DNA of 64,000 nt from Oligoflexia bacterium (lineage in GTDB: Bacteria > Bdellovibrionota > UBA1018): NCBI GenBank assembly GCA_023701205.1, contig JAMPXJ010000002.1:62001-126000 (forward strand), in the 5' to 3' direction. Below the pieces are notes generated by a model, which was not told where the DNA came from, made no database searches, and saw nothing but the letters and a program-made list of their open reading frames with translations. The position numbers and the translations under genes were made by a program. Positions 18,332 to 26,771 of this stretch are shown piece after piece (the first letter of the stretch is position 1; every line of letters starts with the position of its first letter).

Positions 18332-18778
18332 TTACTCTTCTTTAACGACCCAGACTTTCACCGTGGCCTCGACCTCGGGCTCGAGCTTGATGACGACCGG
18401 ATGGACGCCGAGCGCCTTGATCGGGTGTTCGAGCTGAATCGCGCTTTTCTTGATGTTGTAACCGGCCTTCTTCAGGGCGTCGGCGATATCAGCAGTGCTC
18501 ACGGAGCCGAAAAGCTTGTCGTGCTCGCCGACCTTGCGCGAAATCGTGCAGGAAAACTCGCCCATTTTCTTGGCAAGCTCCTCGGAGGTCGCCCGCTGGG
18601 CCGCACGCTTCTTTTCGAGCGCCTTCTTCTGGTTCTCGATCATCTTGACATTGCCTTCTTCGGCGACCGCGACGAGCTTGCGGGGAAGAAGATAGTTACG
18701 GGCGTAGCCTTCGGTGACGTTCACGAGGTCGCCGATACGGCCGAGATGTTCCACATTTTCACGCAAAATGACCAACAT
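18332..18778 (-). CDS. rplI: 50S ribosomal protein L9
   Basis: A 148-residue protein with the family's two lobes. The N-terminal 23S-binding domain shows ILRENVEHLGRIGDLVNVTEGYARNYL-type sequence around residues 4-30, including the conserved G-Y-A-R-N-Y-L. A long connecting helix follows (about 40-75, EKKRAAQRATSEEL), then the C-terminal domain (80-148). The ribosome site AAGGAG precedes the ATG. It is the fourth gene of a classical S6-S18-DUF2232-L9 cluster. Confidence 0.96.
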   Translation of the reverse strand: MLVILRENVEHLGRIGDLVNVTEGYARNYLLPRKLVAVAEEGNVKMIENQKKALEKKRAAQRATSEELAKKMGEFSCTISRKVGEHDKLFGSVSTADIADALKKAGYNIKKSAIQLEHPIKALGVHPVVIKLEPEVEATVKVWVVKEE

Positions 18779-18801
18779 AAAGACTCCTTGAAATTTGAAA
18801 A

Positions 18802-19812
18802 CTACGATTGCCTGAATTTCGAGCGAAAGTCAAACCAGAGATCAAAGAACCCGAGCCCCAGGAGCAGCGGCATCATGACGAAGACCGCGAGCAGAAACCC
18901 GAGAGAGCGGAAGATCCCGCGGATGTTCCAGGCCTCGAATGCGGCGCTCAGGATGCTCAGGCCCTGAAGCGCGTAGATCGCCATGAGAAAGCGGAAGAGA
19001 TTGAGGCTCACGGGAGTGATGTTCCTGACCTCGACCAGCAGAAAAAAACCCGACACGATGGTCGGCCAGACCAGCCACTCCGGCGCTTTCCATTTTTGAT
19101 GGAAAGCCGAATCAAGCCCCAGGGACTGGCGGATCCCGCCGGGACTGAGCCGCAGAAGAATCAGGAGATTCGCCCAGATCATCATCAAGGCAAGGATCGC
19201 CACGCCTGAGGGCAGCTCCAAGAGCACGTTCCGACGAAGCTCCTCCGCCTGCTCGGCCGGATCCAGGGTGGAATCCGTTCCCGCGGGCATCGACTTGACG
19301 AGATAATCCACGGAACGCGTCACCTGATCGGTGACCCAGGCCTTGGGGCTCGTACGCGCCTGCATCGAATAAGCCGCGAGCGCCCCGGCGCCACTGATCG
19401 CAACGGCCAGGAAAGCGGCCAAAGAGGCCTTCTCCAGGCTCGACCTGCGCGCGAGTGCCTCGGCAAGCCCTACCGACAGCGCCACTCCGAAGACCAGGTA
19501 AAGAACCAGGCTCGAAAGCCCGCCGAGCGCCGCGACCAGCGCGGTATTCGTGGCGAGCGTCAGCCAGAACCGGCGCCGGCCGGACTGGAAAAAAGTGATC
19601 AGGAGGGGAAAGGGCGCGAAGATCGCGAAAAACGCACTCAGGAAAAGCAGCGCGCTGAAGAAAAACGGTACCAGCCTGACCCAGAAATGGGGAGACTTGA
19701 GCGTCTCGGGCCGGGGCGCTCCCGGATCGCGAGAGGGCGGCTCCGCCGAAGCGGGCCGCGTCTCTCGCGAGGGAGTCGTGACTTGCTCGGGCTCAGTTGC
19801 CCATCGAGACAT
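18802..19812 (-). CDS. DUF2232-family membrane protein
   Basis: A 336-residue protein. A Pro/Arg-rich cytoplasmic N-terminus (1-45) is followed by about eight hydrophobic segments, the first at [19 protein letters not shown] and the last at [18 protein letters not shown]. The position between rpsR and rplI and the hydropathy match the DUF2232 (YybS-like) proteins found there in many proteobacteria and firmicutes. Its start overlaps the rpsR 3' end by 20 bp, so translation is coupled. The function of the family is unknown; a role in membrane transport is only a general inference. Confidence 0.75.
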   Translation of the reverse strand: MSRWATEPEQVTTPSRETRPASAEPPSRDPGAPRPETLKSPHFWVRLVPFFFSALLFLSAFFAIFAPFPLLITFFQSGRRRFWLTLATNTALVAALGGLSSLVLYLVFGVALSVGLAEALARRSSLEKASLAAFLAVAISGAGALAAYSMQARTSPKAWVTDQVTRSVDYLVKSMPAGTDSTLDPAEQAEELRRNVLLELPSGVAILALMMIWANLLILLRLSPGGIRQSLGLDSAFHQKWKAPEWLVWPTIVSGFFLLVEVRNITPVSLNLFRFLMAIYALQGLSILSAAFEAWNIRGIFRSLGFLLAVFVMMPLLLGLGFFDLWFDFRSKFRQS

Positions 19813-20125
19813 AGCCCACCAGGGCCAGGTTCCGAGCGCGCTTGACCGCGGAGGTCAGCTTGCGCTGATGCGTGGCGCAGTTGCCCGAAATCCGGCGCGG
19901 CACGATCTTGCCGTGCTCGGTGACGAAGGACTGCATCATCCGCTGGTCCTTGTAGTCCAGGATGAAATCCTGGTCCGAGCAGAAGCGGCAGACCTTCTTG
20001 CGGTGGAAACCGCCGCGGCGTCCGCCACGGTCGTCTCCGTCCTTGTCCATGCGATCGTCGCGGCGATCATCGCGACGGTCGTCGCGGCTGCCCCGGCCTT
20101 CACCTTTGGTATTGATCATCGACAT
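19793..20125 (-). CDS. rpsR: 30S ribosomal protein S18 with long Arg/Asp-rich N-terminal extension
   Basis: A 110-residue protein whose last ~70 residues are a normal S18 core: [45 protein letters not shown]. Three Cys and the late His may bind zinc (CRFC, NCATH). Residues 8-40 are an unusual low-complexity extension with repeated RDDR units, absent from typical 75-residue S18. The ribosome site AAGGAGCC precedes the ATG at 20125. It lies 11 bp after rpsF; S6 and S18 form a heterodimer on the platform of the 30S subunit. Confidence 0.94.
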   Translation of the reverse strand: MSMINTKGEGRGSRDDRRDDRRDDRMDKDGDDRGGRRGGFHRKKVCRFCSDQDFILDYKDQRMMQSFVTEHGKIVPRRISGNCATHQRKLTSAVKRARNLALVGYVSMGN

Positions 20126-20136
20126 TGTTCGGCTCC

Positions 20137-20631
20137 TTACTCAGCGGACTCGGCGCTGGCTTCTTCGGCTTCGAATTTGGGGGAGTGACGCTCTTCCGAG
20201 TAGCCACGACGCTCGGCCATGCGCTCTTCGCGGCGAGCCTCGCGCTCTTCCTCGCGACGCTTGGCGGCCGCCTGGATCTCGGTGCGGCGCTTGCGGAAAC
20301 CCTCGATGTCGAACTCCTTCTCGAGGTTCACGGTGAGGAAGCGCAGGACATGATCGTGAAGGCGGAGGTTCCGCTCGATCTCGTGAACGACGTCGCCCTT
20401 TCCGGTGTACACGACGTAGGTGTAGTGACCGCGGGTTTCCTTGTGAATGGGATAAGCCAGCTTGCGGCGGCCCCAGTCCTCGGTGAGGACGACTTCGCCG
20501 CCGTAGTTCGCGATAATGCCGTTCACGCGCTCCTGAAGCGTCTTGAGCGCCTCATCCGTAAGCTCCGAACGCGTGATGAAAGTGGTCTCATAGCCGGGAA
20601 GCTTCGCTTCCGGCATTGCCGTATTCGCCAT
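20137..20631 (-). CDS. rpsF: 30S ribosomal protein S6
   Basis: A 164-residue protein. Residues 12-105 are the ferredoxin-like S6 fold, with [17 protein letters not shown] at the start and [21 protein letters not shown] in the centre, the most conserved region. The C-terminal ~55 residues are a charged Arg/Glu tail. The ATG at 20631 follows AAGGAGAAAAA. It is the first gene of the rpsF-rpsR-DUF2232-rplI cluster and is probably autoregulated by the S6:S18 dimer on its leader. Confidence 0.95.
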   Translation of the reverse strand: MANTAMPEAKLPGYETTFITRSELTDEALKTLQERVNGIIANYGGEVVLTEDWGRRKLAYPIHKETRGHYTYVVYTGKGDVVHEIERNLRLHDHVLRFLTVNLEKEFDIEGFRKRRTEIQAAAKRREEEREARREERMAERRGYSEERHSPKFEAEEASAESAE

Positions 20632-20652
20632 TTTTTCTCCTTATGGATAAAA

Positions 20653-20671
20653 GCCGGACAGCTAAACCGGC
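20653..20671 (-). promoter_or_regulatory. hairpin in the rpsF leader, possible S6:S18 autoregulatory site
   Basis: GCCGG (20653-20657) and CCGGC (20667-20671) form a 5-bp stem with a 9-base loop, about 20 nt upstream of the rpsF start. Known S6:S18-binding leaders are small stem-loops with a CCG box in this place. The match here is positional and approximate. Confidence 0.3.
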
Positions 20672-20759
20672 CATTAGCCCGCCGAAACAAGCCCGGCGAG
20701 CAAGGTTACTGACAGACGGGAACCTTTAGCACAGGCCTGAAGCCGAGCCTAAGGCTTTT

Positions 20760-21560
20760 TTATCGGGAACGGCCTTCGAGTGGATGGGAGGGGACGACCT
20801 GCGTCTCGGGGGTCTTCTTGCGAATCCCCATCCACTGAACCACCCAGATGGCCCCCTCGTACATGAGGACGAGCGGCACGCCCAGAAGCAGCATCGAGAT
20901 CGCGTCCGGCGGCGCAAAAAGGGCGGCTACAACGGTGATACCGATGATGGCGGAGCGTCGATGCTTCCGAAGCGCTTCGGCATCGATCAGGCCGAGGTAG
21001 CCCAAGAGCACGATCAGGACCGGAAGCTCGAAGGCGAGCCCGAAAAGGAGCAGGAGCTTGAGGCAGGTGCTGTAATAGGCATCAATGGTGAGCAGCGGAA
21101 CATCCGAGGGAGCTCCAAACGAGACGAAGTACTTGAAGCCAATAGGGAAAAGCACGAAATACGCGAAGCTCGCCCCCCCGAGGAAAAACAGGGTCGCCAC
21201 GCCCACGAACGGGACAAAGAGCTTACGCTCCTTGGCATAAAGGCCAGGGGAGATGAATCCCCAAAACTCATAGAAGAAATACGGCGAAAGCGTGAAGAGC
21301 GAGGCGACAGCCGCGATCTTGAGGTGCGTCAGGAAGTTCTCGAAGAGGCTCGTGAAGTAAAGCTTTTGCTGTTCCGGAGGCAGCGCGCTGAAAAGCGGTT
21401 TCCGCAGGATCTCCAGAAAGAAGTCCGCGAAGAAATAACAGATGACAAAGCCTCCCATGAACACCCAGAGCGAACGGATCAGGCGCACCCGAAGCTCGTC
21501 CAGATGTTCGAAAAAGCTCATGTTCTTAAGGCCTACCGGCGTGGAATTTTGTTGAGCCAT
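20760..21560 (-). CDS. tatC: Sec-independent translocase subunit TatC
   Basis: About 266 residues. The conserved start FFEHLDELRVRLIRSL (cytoplasmic, signal-peptide recognition) is followed by six transmembrane helices, with the PFVGVATLFFLGGASFAY and LLFGLAFELPVL regions typical of TatC. The conserved Glu of the FELPV motif is present. I chose ATG at 21558-21560: an upstream in-frame TTG at 21617 would run into the divergent cyclophilin promoter. TatC with TatA/B exports folded proteins; neither tatA nor tatB is in the window. It is divergent from the cyclophilin gene. Confidence 0.93.
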   Translation of the reverse strand: MAQQNSTPVGLKNMSFFEHLDELRVRLIRSLWVFMGGFVICYFFADFFLEILRKPLFSALPPEQQKLYFTSLFENFLTHLKIAAVASLFTLSPYFFYEFWGFISPGLYAKERKLFVPFVGVATLFFLGGASFAYFVLFPIGFKYFVSFGAPSDVPLLTIDAYYSTCLKLLLLFGLAFELPVLIVLLGYLGLIDAEALRKHRRSAIIGITVVAALFAPPDAISMLLLGVPLVLMYEGAIWVVQWMGIRKKTPETQVVPSHPLEGRSR

Positions 21561-21620
21561 GGGGATCGCGGAGTAATATCCGACTTGGATATGCACGTTC
21601 AAGAAGGAGCTTGTCAATAA

Positions 21621-22301
21621 ATGCGCCCGAAGTCACTTCCAATTCTTCTCGCGGTCATCCTGGGAATCCTCATCGGCGTGGGCTTCATTGTTCAGCGCAG
21701 GCTTCAGGAGGCTCCCCCGCCGGAGAATGCCACCGCGCCCGAGCCTTCGCCGCTCGTTTCGGAAGCCCCCTCCCCCGCTCCCTCGCTTTCGGTTTCACCG
21801 GGACCCGAGCTTTCGCCCGCGCCCGCGGCCTCTCCCAATCTCGCGCCCGACCTGACGACGGATGCGAACGGCCTCTCCAAAGCGACGGTCATTCTGGAGA
21901 CCTCCAAGGGGATCATCCGGTTCAAGCTCTATCCGGCGGACGCCCCCAATACCGTGGCAAGGATCATCGAGCTCGTGAACCAGGGCTTTTACAACGGGCT
22001 TCTTTTCCACCGGGTGGTGCCGGGCTTCGTCGTGCAAGGGGGCGACCCTGTCGGTAACGGCACGGGCGGCAGCGGCCAAAAGCTCAAGGCCGAGTTCAAT
22101 GCCCGACGGCATGTCGAGGGCACGGTCGCGATGGCGCGCGCGATGGATCCCGATTCCGCCGATTCGCAGTTCTACATCTCCCTGGGCACGCACCCCCATC
22201 TGGATCGCAGCTATACCGTCTTCGGCCAGGTGGTCGAAGGGATGGATGTCGCGCGGAAGCTCGAAAAGGGCGACAAGATGATCTCCCTGAGGATCGAATA
22301 G
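21621..22301 (+). CDS. membrane-anchored cyclophilin-type peptidyl-prolyl isomerase
   Basis: A 226-residue protein. One N-terminal transmembrane segment (6-24) is followed by a Pro/Ser/Glu-rich periplasmic linker (30-80) and a cyclophilin domain (85-226). Active-site elements are present: FHRVVPGFVVQGGDP, and later GTVAMARAMDPDSADSQFYI with the Gln and Phe of the substrate pocket. The loop HLDRSYTVFGQVVEGMD is typical of bacterial cyclophilins. It catalyses prolyl cis-trans isomerisation in the periplasm and helps exported proteins fold. GGAG lies about 12 bp before the ATG. It is followed directly by the EEP-family gene. Confidence 0.9.
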   Translation: MRPKSLPILLAVILGILIGVGFIVQRRLQEAPPPENATAPEPSPLVSEAPSPAPSLSVSPGPELSPAPAASPNLAPDLTTDANGLSKATVILETSKGIIRFKLYPADAPNTVARIIELVNQGFYNGLLFHRVVPGFVVQGGDPVGNGTGGSGQKLKAEFNARRHVEGTVAMARAMDPDSADSQFYISLGTHPHLDRSYTVFGQVVEGMDVARKLEKGDKMISLRIE

Positions 22302-22302
22302 C

Positions 22303-23175
22303 CTGGGCCGCGCCGGCAGGCTTTTTTCCCTCGTTGCGCTTCTGGTTTCAGGTCTGGCCCAGGCCGGGCAGGACCTTTCGGTACTGACGTATAATATCTG
22401 GGGGCTCTATCCCGTCGCCGGGGGCAAGGCCAGCTGGCGGTATGCCGAGATCGGCTCGCGGCTCGGCGAATTCGACGTCGTGGCGCTCCAGGAAGCCTGG
22501 GACTCTGAAACCGAGATCATCGTCAAGCGGGCGGGATTCCCTTACGTGGCGCGCAGCCGGAATTCGCATCGCCTGATCGGCGGCTCGGGCCTGATCACGC
22601 TTTCGCGCTTCCCGATCGTCCAAAAGGAGTTCGTGCCCTTCCGGACGTGCGCGGGGGCGGACTGCCTCTCCAATAAAGGCGTGCTCCGGACAAGATTGGC
22701 CCTTCCGGACGGAAGCTCAGTGGATATTTATAACATTCACATGAACGCGTGGCTGAGGTTCGGCTACGACCTGGGCTCCAAGGTTCGACGGCGCCAGATC
22801 CGCACGTTGCGCCGGCTCGTGCGGGACCGAAGCGTGGCCGCGGGAGTGCGCTGGCTGGTCCTGGGCGACGCCAACGCCCCCGAGGGCTCGCGCAATTACC
22901 GGGAGCTGCGCGAGGGACTGCAGGCGCTGGATGCCTACCGCGAGCTGAATCCAAATGCGTTGGCCGATCCGGGCTTCACTTATGACCGCCGCAACCCGTG
23001 GATTCCGCGGCTTCCGGAGAAGCATTTCCCGTCGGTGCGGATCGACTACATCTGGCTTGCGCCGGAGCTCGGGCGCGGACTGCGCGAGACCCGCCTTGAA
23101 TTCGAGGAGCCCGTTCGCGAGGGCAAGCCGCTCTCGGACCATTATGGGTTGAGCGGCCGGCTAGTCTTGGAGTGA
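22303..23175 (+). CDS. secreted endonuclease/exonuclease/phosphatase-family protein, apparent CTG start
   Basis: The EEP fold is recognisable: LTYNIWGL (metal-side Asn), DVVALQEAW (catalytic Glu), GSGLITLSRFPI, YNIHMNAW, LGDANAPEGS (Asp/Asn), IDYIWL and the final SDHYGLSG (Asp-His). Upstream of the first in-frame GTG (22480) the frame stays open and encodes the first EEP strand and a good signal peptide (GRLFSLVALLVSGLAQA), so the true start is earlier. The only candidate initiation codon after the TGA at 22288 is CTG at 22303, with GAGGA about 10 bp before it. This makes about 290 residues. The start lies 1 bp after the cyclophilin stop, so coupling may help initiation. Substrates of the family include DNA, phosphoinositides and sphingomyelin; which applies is unknown. 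Confidence 0.75.
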   Translation: MGRAGRLFSLVALLVSGLAQAGQDLSVLTYNIWGLYPVAGGKASWRYAEIGSRLGEFDVVALQEAWDSETEIIVKRAGFPYVARSRNSHRLIGGSGLITLSRFPIVQKEFVPFRTCAGADCLSNKGVLRTRLALPDGSSVDIYNIHMNAWLRFGYDLGSKVRRRQIRTLRRLVRDRSVAAGVRWLVLGDANAPEGSRNYRELREGLQALDAYRELNPNALADPGFTYDRRNPWIPRLPEKHFPSVRIDYIWLAPELGRGLRETRLEFEEPVREGKPLSDHYGLSGRLVLE

Positions 23176-23379
23176 GCTTTTGAGCCCAGGCAGCCGTGGT
23201 ACCGAGTGAGACGGTCAATTCCTGCTTCCAGGACCCAAATCCTGTACGAATGAGCATCATCCGCCTAACCCCTGGTTTCCGCGGGATCATTTCCGAAAAT
23301 CGCCTCTCCCGGACGCCACGCTCTAGTCAGGTGAATAGCGCCCGAGAAGTGTCAGAACGGACACAACGGCTCGCGCGAC

Positions 23380-24573
23380 TCACACCAGCTGCGCGGCCCC
23401 GACCACGCGGATCCTCCGATCGATGATTCGGTCCGCGGCGCCCCGGTGCACGAGCAGGACTTTGGCGTCCCGATAGGTCCCCACGAAGCTGCGGGCGCTT
23501 CTGATCGCGCTCAAGTCGGGCGTTTCCTCCAGAATCGGAATGATTCCCAGGCAGGCCCCCCCGGCCCTGAAACAAAGCGGCACCAAGCTCCCGCCCCGGT
23601 TCCGGAACTGGAAGATCGAGATCCCCGAGTCGGGCCGGTAGGCGACCTGTGCGCGAAGGTTATTGAACAGAAAGGCGGTGAGCTGATTCAGAGGATGCCG
23701 GGAGTGATCAAAAAGGGCGTTGGCCTCGCCGATATCCTCGAAGAAAACCACGGGGCGTTTTTGGGAGCCTTCGGTCGGCAAAATTCGGATCAGGAACATC
23801 GCCTCGAACGCGCTGAGCAGCTTCTTGAGCGTCGGAACCGAGATCCGCGTTTCGCGGTTCAAGGCAGCAAGATCCAGCGGCGCTCCGTTTCGTTCGGCCA
23901 GCAGCGCGAGCAAATGGCGGAGAACCCGATAGCTCAGGGTCGTCTGCTGGATGAGCTTGAGATCGCGCTCCAGAAGGGTGTTGATCTGGGTCTCGAACCT
24001 TTGCCGGCGGATCGATTCATCGCGAATCGCGAAAATACCCGGCAGTCCCCCTTGGCGCAGGTAACGCGCGATCGCGGCCTCGGTTGCGTAGGCCGAGCGG
24101 TCGAGCGCGATCTCGACGGATTTGGCGCGCAGGAGCCGTGACAAGGTGTCCGGAAGCGGGGCCTCGTAAGTTTCGCTCATATCCATCGGGAGAAGCTCCC
24201 AAGCGATCACCCTTCCCGTGAGCGACTCCCGAATCGCCTTCCTGCTGCTGAACCGGACCGAGCCCGTCAGCAGGAACTGTCCCGGCGCCTTGCGGATCCT
24301 CACCCACTCTTTCAGGGCCGGAAAGAGCTTCGGCGCCAGCTGGCACTCATCGATCACGAGGGGCTTGGCGGCGTTCCGCTCGAGAAAGAGCATGGGCTCC
24401 GCTTCTGCCTCCACGAGACTCGCCTCGAGATCGAGAGTCGCGTATTTCGCGGAGAACTCGGACGCGAGCGTGGTCTTTCCGACCTGGCGGTGGCCAAAAA
24501 CAGCGACGATCGGGGAATAGCCCAGGGCCTTCCGCAGGAGTCCCGATAGGTGCCGAGCACGAACATGAGGCAT
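23380..24573 (-). CDS. solitary AAA_14/DUF4143 ATPase, copy 2
   Basis: A 397-residue protein. Walker A is GHRQVGKTT (27-35), Walker B PLVIDECQL, sensor FLLTGSVRFSS, then RESLTGRVIAWELLPMDMSE. The DUF4143 middle contains INTLLERDLKLIQQT and a winged-helix-like RETRISVPTLKKLLSAFE. The C-terminal nuclease-like domain is degenerate: ISIFQFRNRGGSL replaces the D...ExK core. The gene has a poor ribosome site and lies directly beside two elements: a 16-bp-arm inverted repeat (24593-24631) and the left end of the long inverted-repeat element (24684). Paralogue of the ATPases at 15.5 and 31.8 kb. Function unknown. Confidence 0.85.
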   Translation of the reverse strand: MPHVRARHLSGLLRKALGYSPIVAVFGHRQVGKTTLASEFSAKYATLDLEASLVEAEAEPMLFLERNAAKPLVIDECQLAPKLFPALKEWVRIRKAPGQFLLTGSVRFSSRKAIRESLTGRVIAWELLPMDMSETYEAPLPDTLSRLLRAKSVEIALDRSAYATEAAIARYLRQGGLPGIFAIRDESIRRQRFETQINTLLERDLKLIQQTTLSYRVLRHLLALLAERNGAPLDLAALNRETRISVPTLKKLLSAFEAMFLIRILPTEGSQKRPVVFFEDIGEANALFDHSRHPLNQLTAFLFNNLRAQVAYRPDSGISIFQFRNRGGSLVPLCFRAGGACLGIIPILEETPDLSAIRSARSFVGTYRDAKVLLVHRGAADRIIDRRIRVVGAAQLV

Positions 24574-24592
24574 GGCACCATGATAGGCTATA

Positions 24593-24631
24593 CTTGTAAA
24601 AATAGAAAGACCCCATTTCCATTTCTACAAG
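24593..24631. promoter_or_regulatory. long inverted repeat upstream of DUF4143 copy 2
   Basis: Arms of 16 bp (24593-24608 and 24616-24631) match at 14 of 16 positions around a 7-bp centre. The outer halves read CTTGTAAAAA and TTTCTACAAG. It lies 20 bp from the ATPase start, the same relative place as the palindromes of copies 1 and 3. Confidence 0.5.
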
Positions 24632-24683
24632 AAGCATCACTTATGAGCACGAGCGTAAACCGAAGCCTCTCCCGACCCGTCGT

Positions 24684-24902
24684 ATGGTCAATTCATTCGT
24701 AGGCAAACTCATGCGATACCGAGTGTGCTCAGTAAAGCGATTTCCCGAAAGTGGACCCAGGGCTGTTTACACTCCCCCGGGGTTAGGAAGTCCAGAATTC
24801 CCCGAGCGAAACGCCAGCGAGACTTCGAGGACAGGAGCCCGAGAAGCCAGCAGCGCTAAAAGCGCTGTGCCGAAGCAGTATCCGGAGGCACGGGGGTGGG
24901 TA
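24684..24902 (+). repeat. left ~220-bp inverted repeat of an unknown element
   Basis: This stretch reappears as its reverse complement at 25739-25961, with about 14 mismatches and two single-base indels over ~220 bp (roughly 93% identity by eye). The outer end begins GGTCAATTCATTCGTAGGCA and the inner end stops at GGCACGGGGGTGGG. It contains a hairpin CAGCGCT-AAA-AGCGCTG. No transposase or target-site duplication was seen. Reading frames are not conserved between the two copies, so the repeat is not protein-coding. The 120 bp between this repeat and the ORF hold a degenerate ~24-bp tandem pair (TCCCGCT...TGAAATCG) and nothing else recognisable. Confidence 0.85.
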
Positions 24903-25021
24903 TCAGCAAGTAAAACCCGTCGCTGACGCTCCGAGGAGCCCCTCCGACGTGGTCCCGCTCAGATGAAATCGGGTAGTCCCGCTTGGTGAAATCGCGCGCA
25001 TAAGGTCATCGCGTGTGACCC

Positions 25022-25666
25022 TCATGGGCCCAATTGTGGACGGAGCAAGTCCAAGCCAGCGCATAACTTCTTTTTAGGCCATTCAAGCAGCGAACCCGGT
25101 CCTGATGGCGGCTCAAGAAATATACGCTGTTTATTTACGCCGAGGACCTTCGTCACTACCGAGGAGCGAATAAAACCAAGTTGCGGCGGAAGTCCGGAAA
25201 TTTCATCACTGTGAATGAGTACATCACTCGTCGTTTGCGAACTTAAAAACAAATGAGCGCTGGCGCTCCAAGACTCTCCATCAAGGCGATGCAGCTCAAT
25301 AACATCAGGAGCCGACCAGCCAACAAACTCCTGCCAGTCTTTGAACTGATCTCGCTTAACCTCCGAGACCCAGAAAAATGCCGGAGCATCGAAAATCACT
25401 ATTTTCGAATACAGTCCCACTAATACGTTGAAAACTTCTGGTACTCGCAAGACCCACTGCAAATTCCCACCAAAAGAAGCTCGAGTTTGAATGTACTGAG
25501 TAATGGTTGAAGTCGGCCCGAACCGCTTTAAAAAATTTTGGATTTCGGCGCCATCCAGTTCGAGCCATGGCCCGTTGTCAGCAAACAAATGAGAGCGGGG
25601 CTCAAGTTGATGGCGGATAATCGAAAGGCAACCAGGGCAAGCCACAGCATCTCGCGGTCCCTCCAA
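25022..25666 (-). CDS. unknown protein enclosed by the long inverted repeats
   Basis: An open frame of 214 codons from a TTG at 25664-25666 (a GTG at residue 8 is the alternative). Base composition is visibly less GC-rich than the neighbours, suggesting transfer. The N-terminus has a CPGC pair (ACPGCLSIIRHQ), then a soluble alpha/beta protein with many Trp and Phe (FFWVSEVKRDQFKDWQEFVGW). No transposase, nuclease or toxin motif is visible and I do not recognise it. An overlapping frame from ATG 25728 also reads protein-like (MIASIGNVSWRDREMLWLAL) for 66 codons before stopping. So the real protein may begin there with a frameshift, or the gene may be decayed. Confidence 0.5.
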   Translation of the reverse strand: MEGPRDAVACPGCLSIIRHQLEPRSHLFADNGPWLELDGAEIQNFLKRFGPTSTITQYIQTRASFGGNLQWVLRVPEVFNVLVGLYSKIVIFDAPAFFWVSEVKRDQFKDWQEFVGWSAPDVIELHRLDGESWSASAHLFLSSQTTSDVLIHSDEISGLPPQLGFIRSSVVTKVLGVNKQRIFLEPPSGPGSLLEWPKKKLCAGLDLLRPQLGP

Positions 25667-25738
25667 GACACGTTACCAATGGAGGCGATCATCGCTTTAT
25701 GGCGAGTCCAAACTTTCGCATGCTTCATATAGGAATGG

Positions 25739-25961
25739 TGCCCACCCCCCGTGCCTCCGCATCCTGCTCCGGCACAGCGCTTTTAGCGCTGCTGGCTTCT
25801 CGGACTCCTGTCCTCGAAGTCTCGCTGGCGTTTCGCCCGGGGAATTCTGGCCTTCTTAACCCCGAGGGTGTGTAAACAGCCTTGGGTCCACTTTCGGGAA
25901 ATCACTTTGCTGTGCACACTCGGTATTGCATGAGTTTGCCTACGAATGAATTGACCCATTT
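25739..25961 (-). repeat. right ~220-bp inverted repeat of an unknown element
   Basis: Reverse-complement partner of 24684-24902, with the same outer end and the same internal hairpin. Most of the differences are single transitions. It ends about 55 bp from the stop of the conserved gene at 26016. The pair encloses ~840 bp, including the low-GC ORF, and together they could fold into a very long stem. Confidence 0.85.
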
Positions 25962-26015
25962 TGCCCATCTTTCGGCGTATTCCAGCGTCACCGCAGGCGG
26001 GGCAAGTTTGGCGAA

Positions 26016-26630
26016 CTACTGCCAGTCTTTTCCGATCGTCTTGTTGGGGAGGATTCCGGCCTCCTGCAGTGCCTTGGCCGCGCGCTCGCTCCGGGTACGC
26101 ACCCAGAGCTCGTACATCCTGAGCAGGTCCTTCTCGGTCTTCGGCGCGGTCTTGTCGCTGATCTCAGCCAGCACCTCGACAAAGGAGCCGAACTTCTCGG
26201 CCAGCTCCTGATAAACGGCGCGCAGGATGTTTTCTTCCATCGTCCGCGTGGCCACCTGCTGATAGGCCGAGCCGCCGATCCCGATATAGTAGTCCACGTC
26301 GACGAGCTTGCGATTGAGGCTGTCCTGGAAGTAACCGGCCACATAGAGGGAGACATCCCCCACGTGGCGGAAAAGCGCGCTCTGGGCCTCCGGCTGAGGA
26401 GTCTCGAGCGCCTCTTTGAGCATCAAAGCCAGGGGCTCGTCCTTCATGGCGCCCTGCTCATCTCGCGAATAAAGCTGGTCGGTGGTCATGAACTGGTTCA
26501 GTAAGTTCACGAGATAAAACTCGGTCTCCGGCTGGGTCATGACCTTTTGCCGGCCGAGCGCGCTCGTGACCAGCTCCCGGAAATAGTCCTGCGGTTGTGC
26601 GATCAGTGTCAAACTCGACTTCCCACTCAT
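26016..26630 (-). CDS. conserved helical protein of unknown function
   Basis: A 204-residue protein, soluble, without signal peptide, nearly all alpha-helical. It begins after a good ribosome site (GAGGGTTTTGAG). Recognisable blocks are YFRELVTSALGRQKVMTQPETEFYLVNLLNQF, given here only as an N-terminal helix pair at about residues 15-46, and a central GDVSLYVAGYFQDSLNRK followed by a DYYIGIGGSAYQQ turn. I have the impression of a family conserved in delta-type proteobacteria, but cannot name it. It is divergent from the secreted protein at 26772. The right inverted repeat ends close to its stop, so the element inserted beside, not inside, the gene. Confidence 0.7.
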   Translation of the reverse strand: MSGKSSLTLIAQPQDYFRELVTSALGRQKVMTQPETEFYLVNLLNQFMTTDQLYSRDEQGAMKDEPLALMLKEALETPQPEAQSALFRHVGDVSLYVAGYFQDSLNRKLVDVDYYIGIGGSAYQQVATRTMEENILRAVYQELAEKFGSFVEVLAEISDKTAPKTEKDLLRMYELWVRTRSERAAKALQEAGILPNKTIGKDWQ

Positions 26631-26771
26631 CTCAAAACCCTCACTAAACCAGACTGAAGCGGGCGGATTAAACCGCCTCCCTTCTCTTTAATGGTAAACG
26701 GATTGGGAAAACTGTCAAATCGACGATGTCATGGACGACACAGGGTATTCCAAGTAAACTTCGAAAAAGAA

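Noticed and set aside
20726..20765. Plus-strand terminator near the tatC stop
   Set aside because: The stem is only 4-5 bp and no plus-strand gene lies upstream.
24684..25961. Integron cassette with attC sites
   Set aside because: The two repeats are inverted, not direct. No integrase is present, and R'/R'' core sites could not be placed convincingly.
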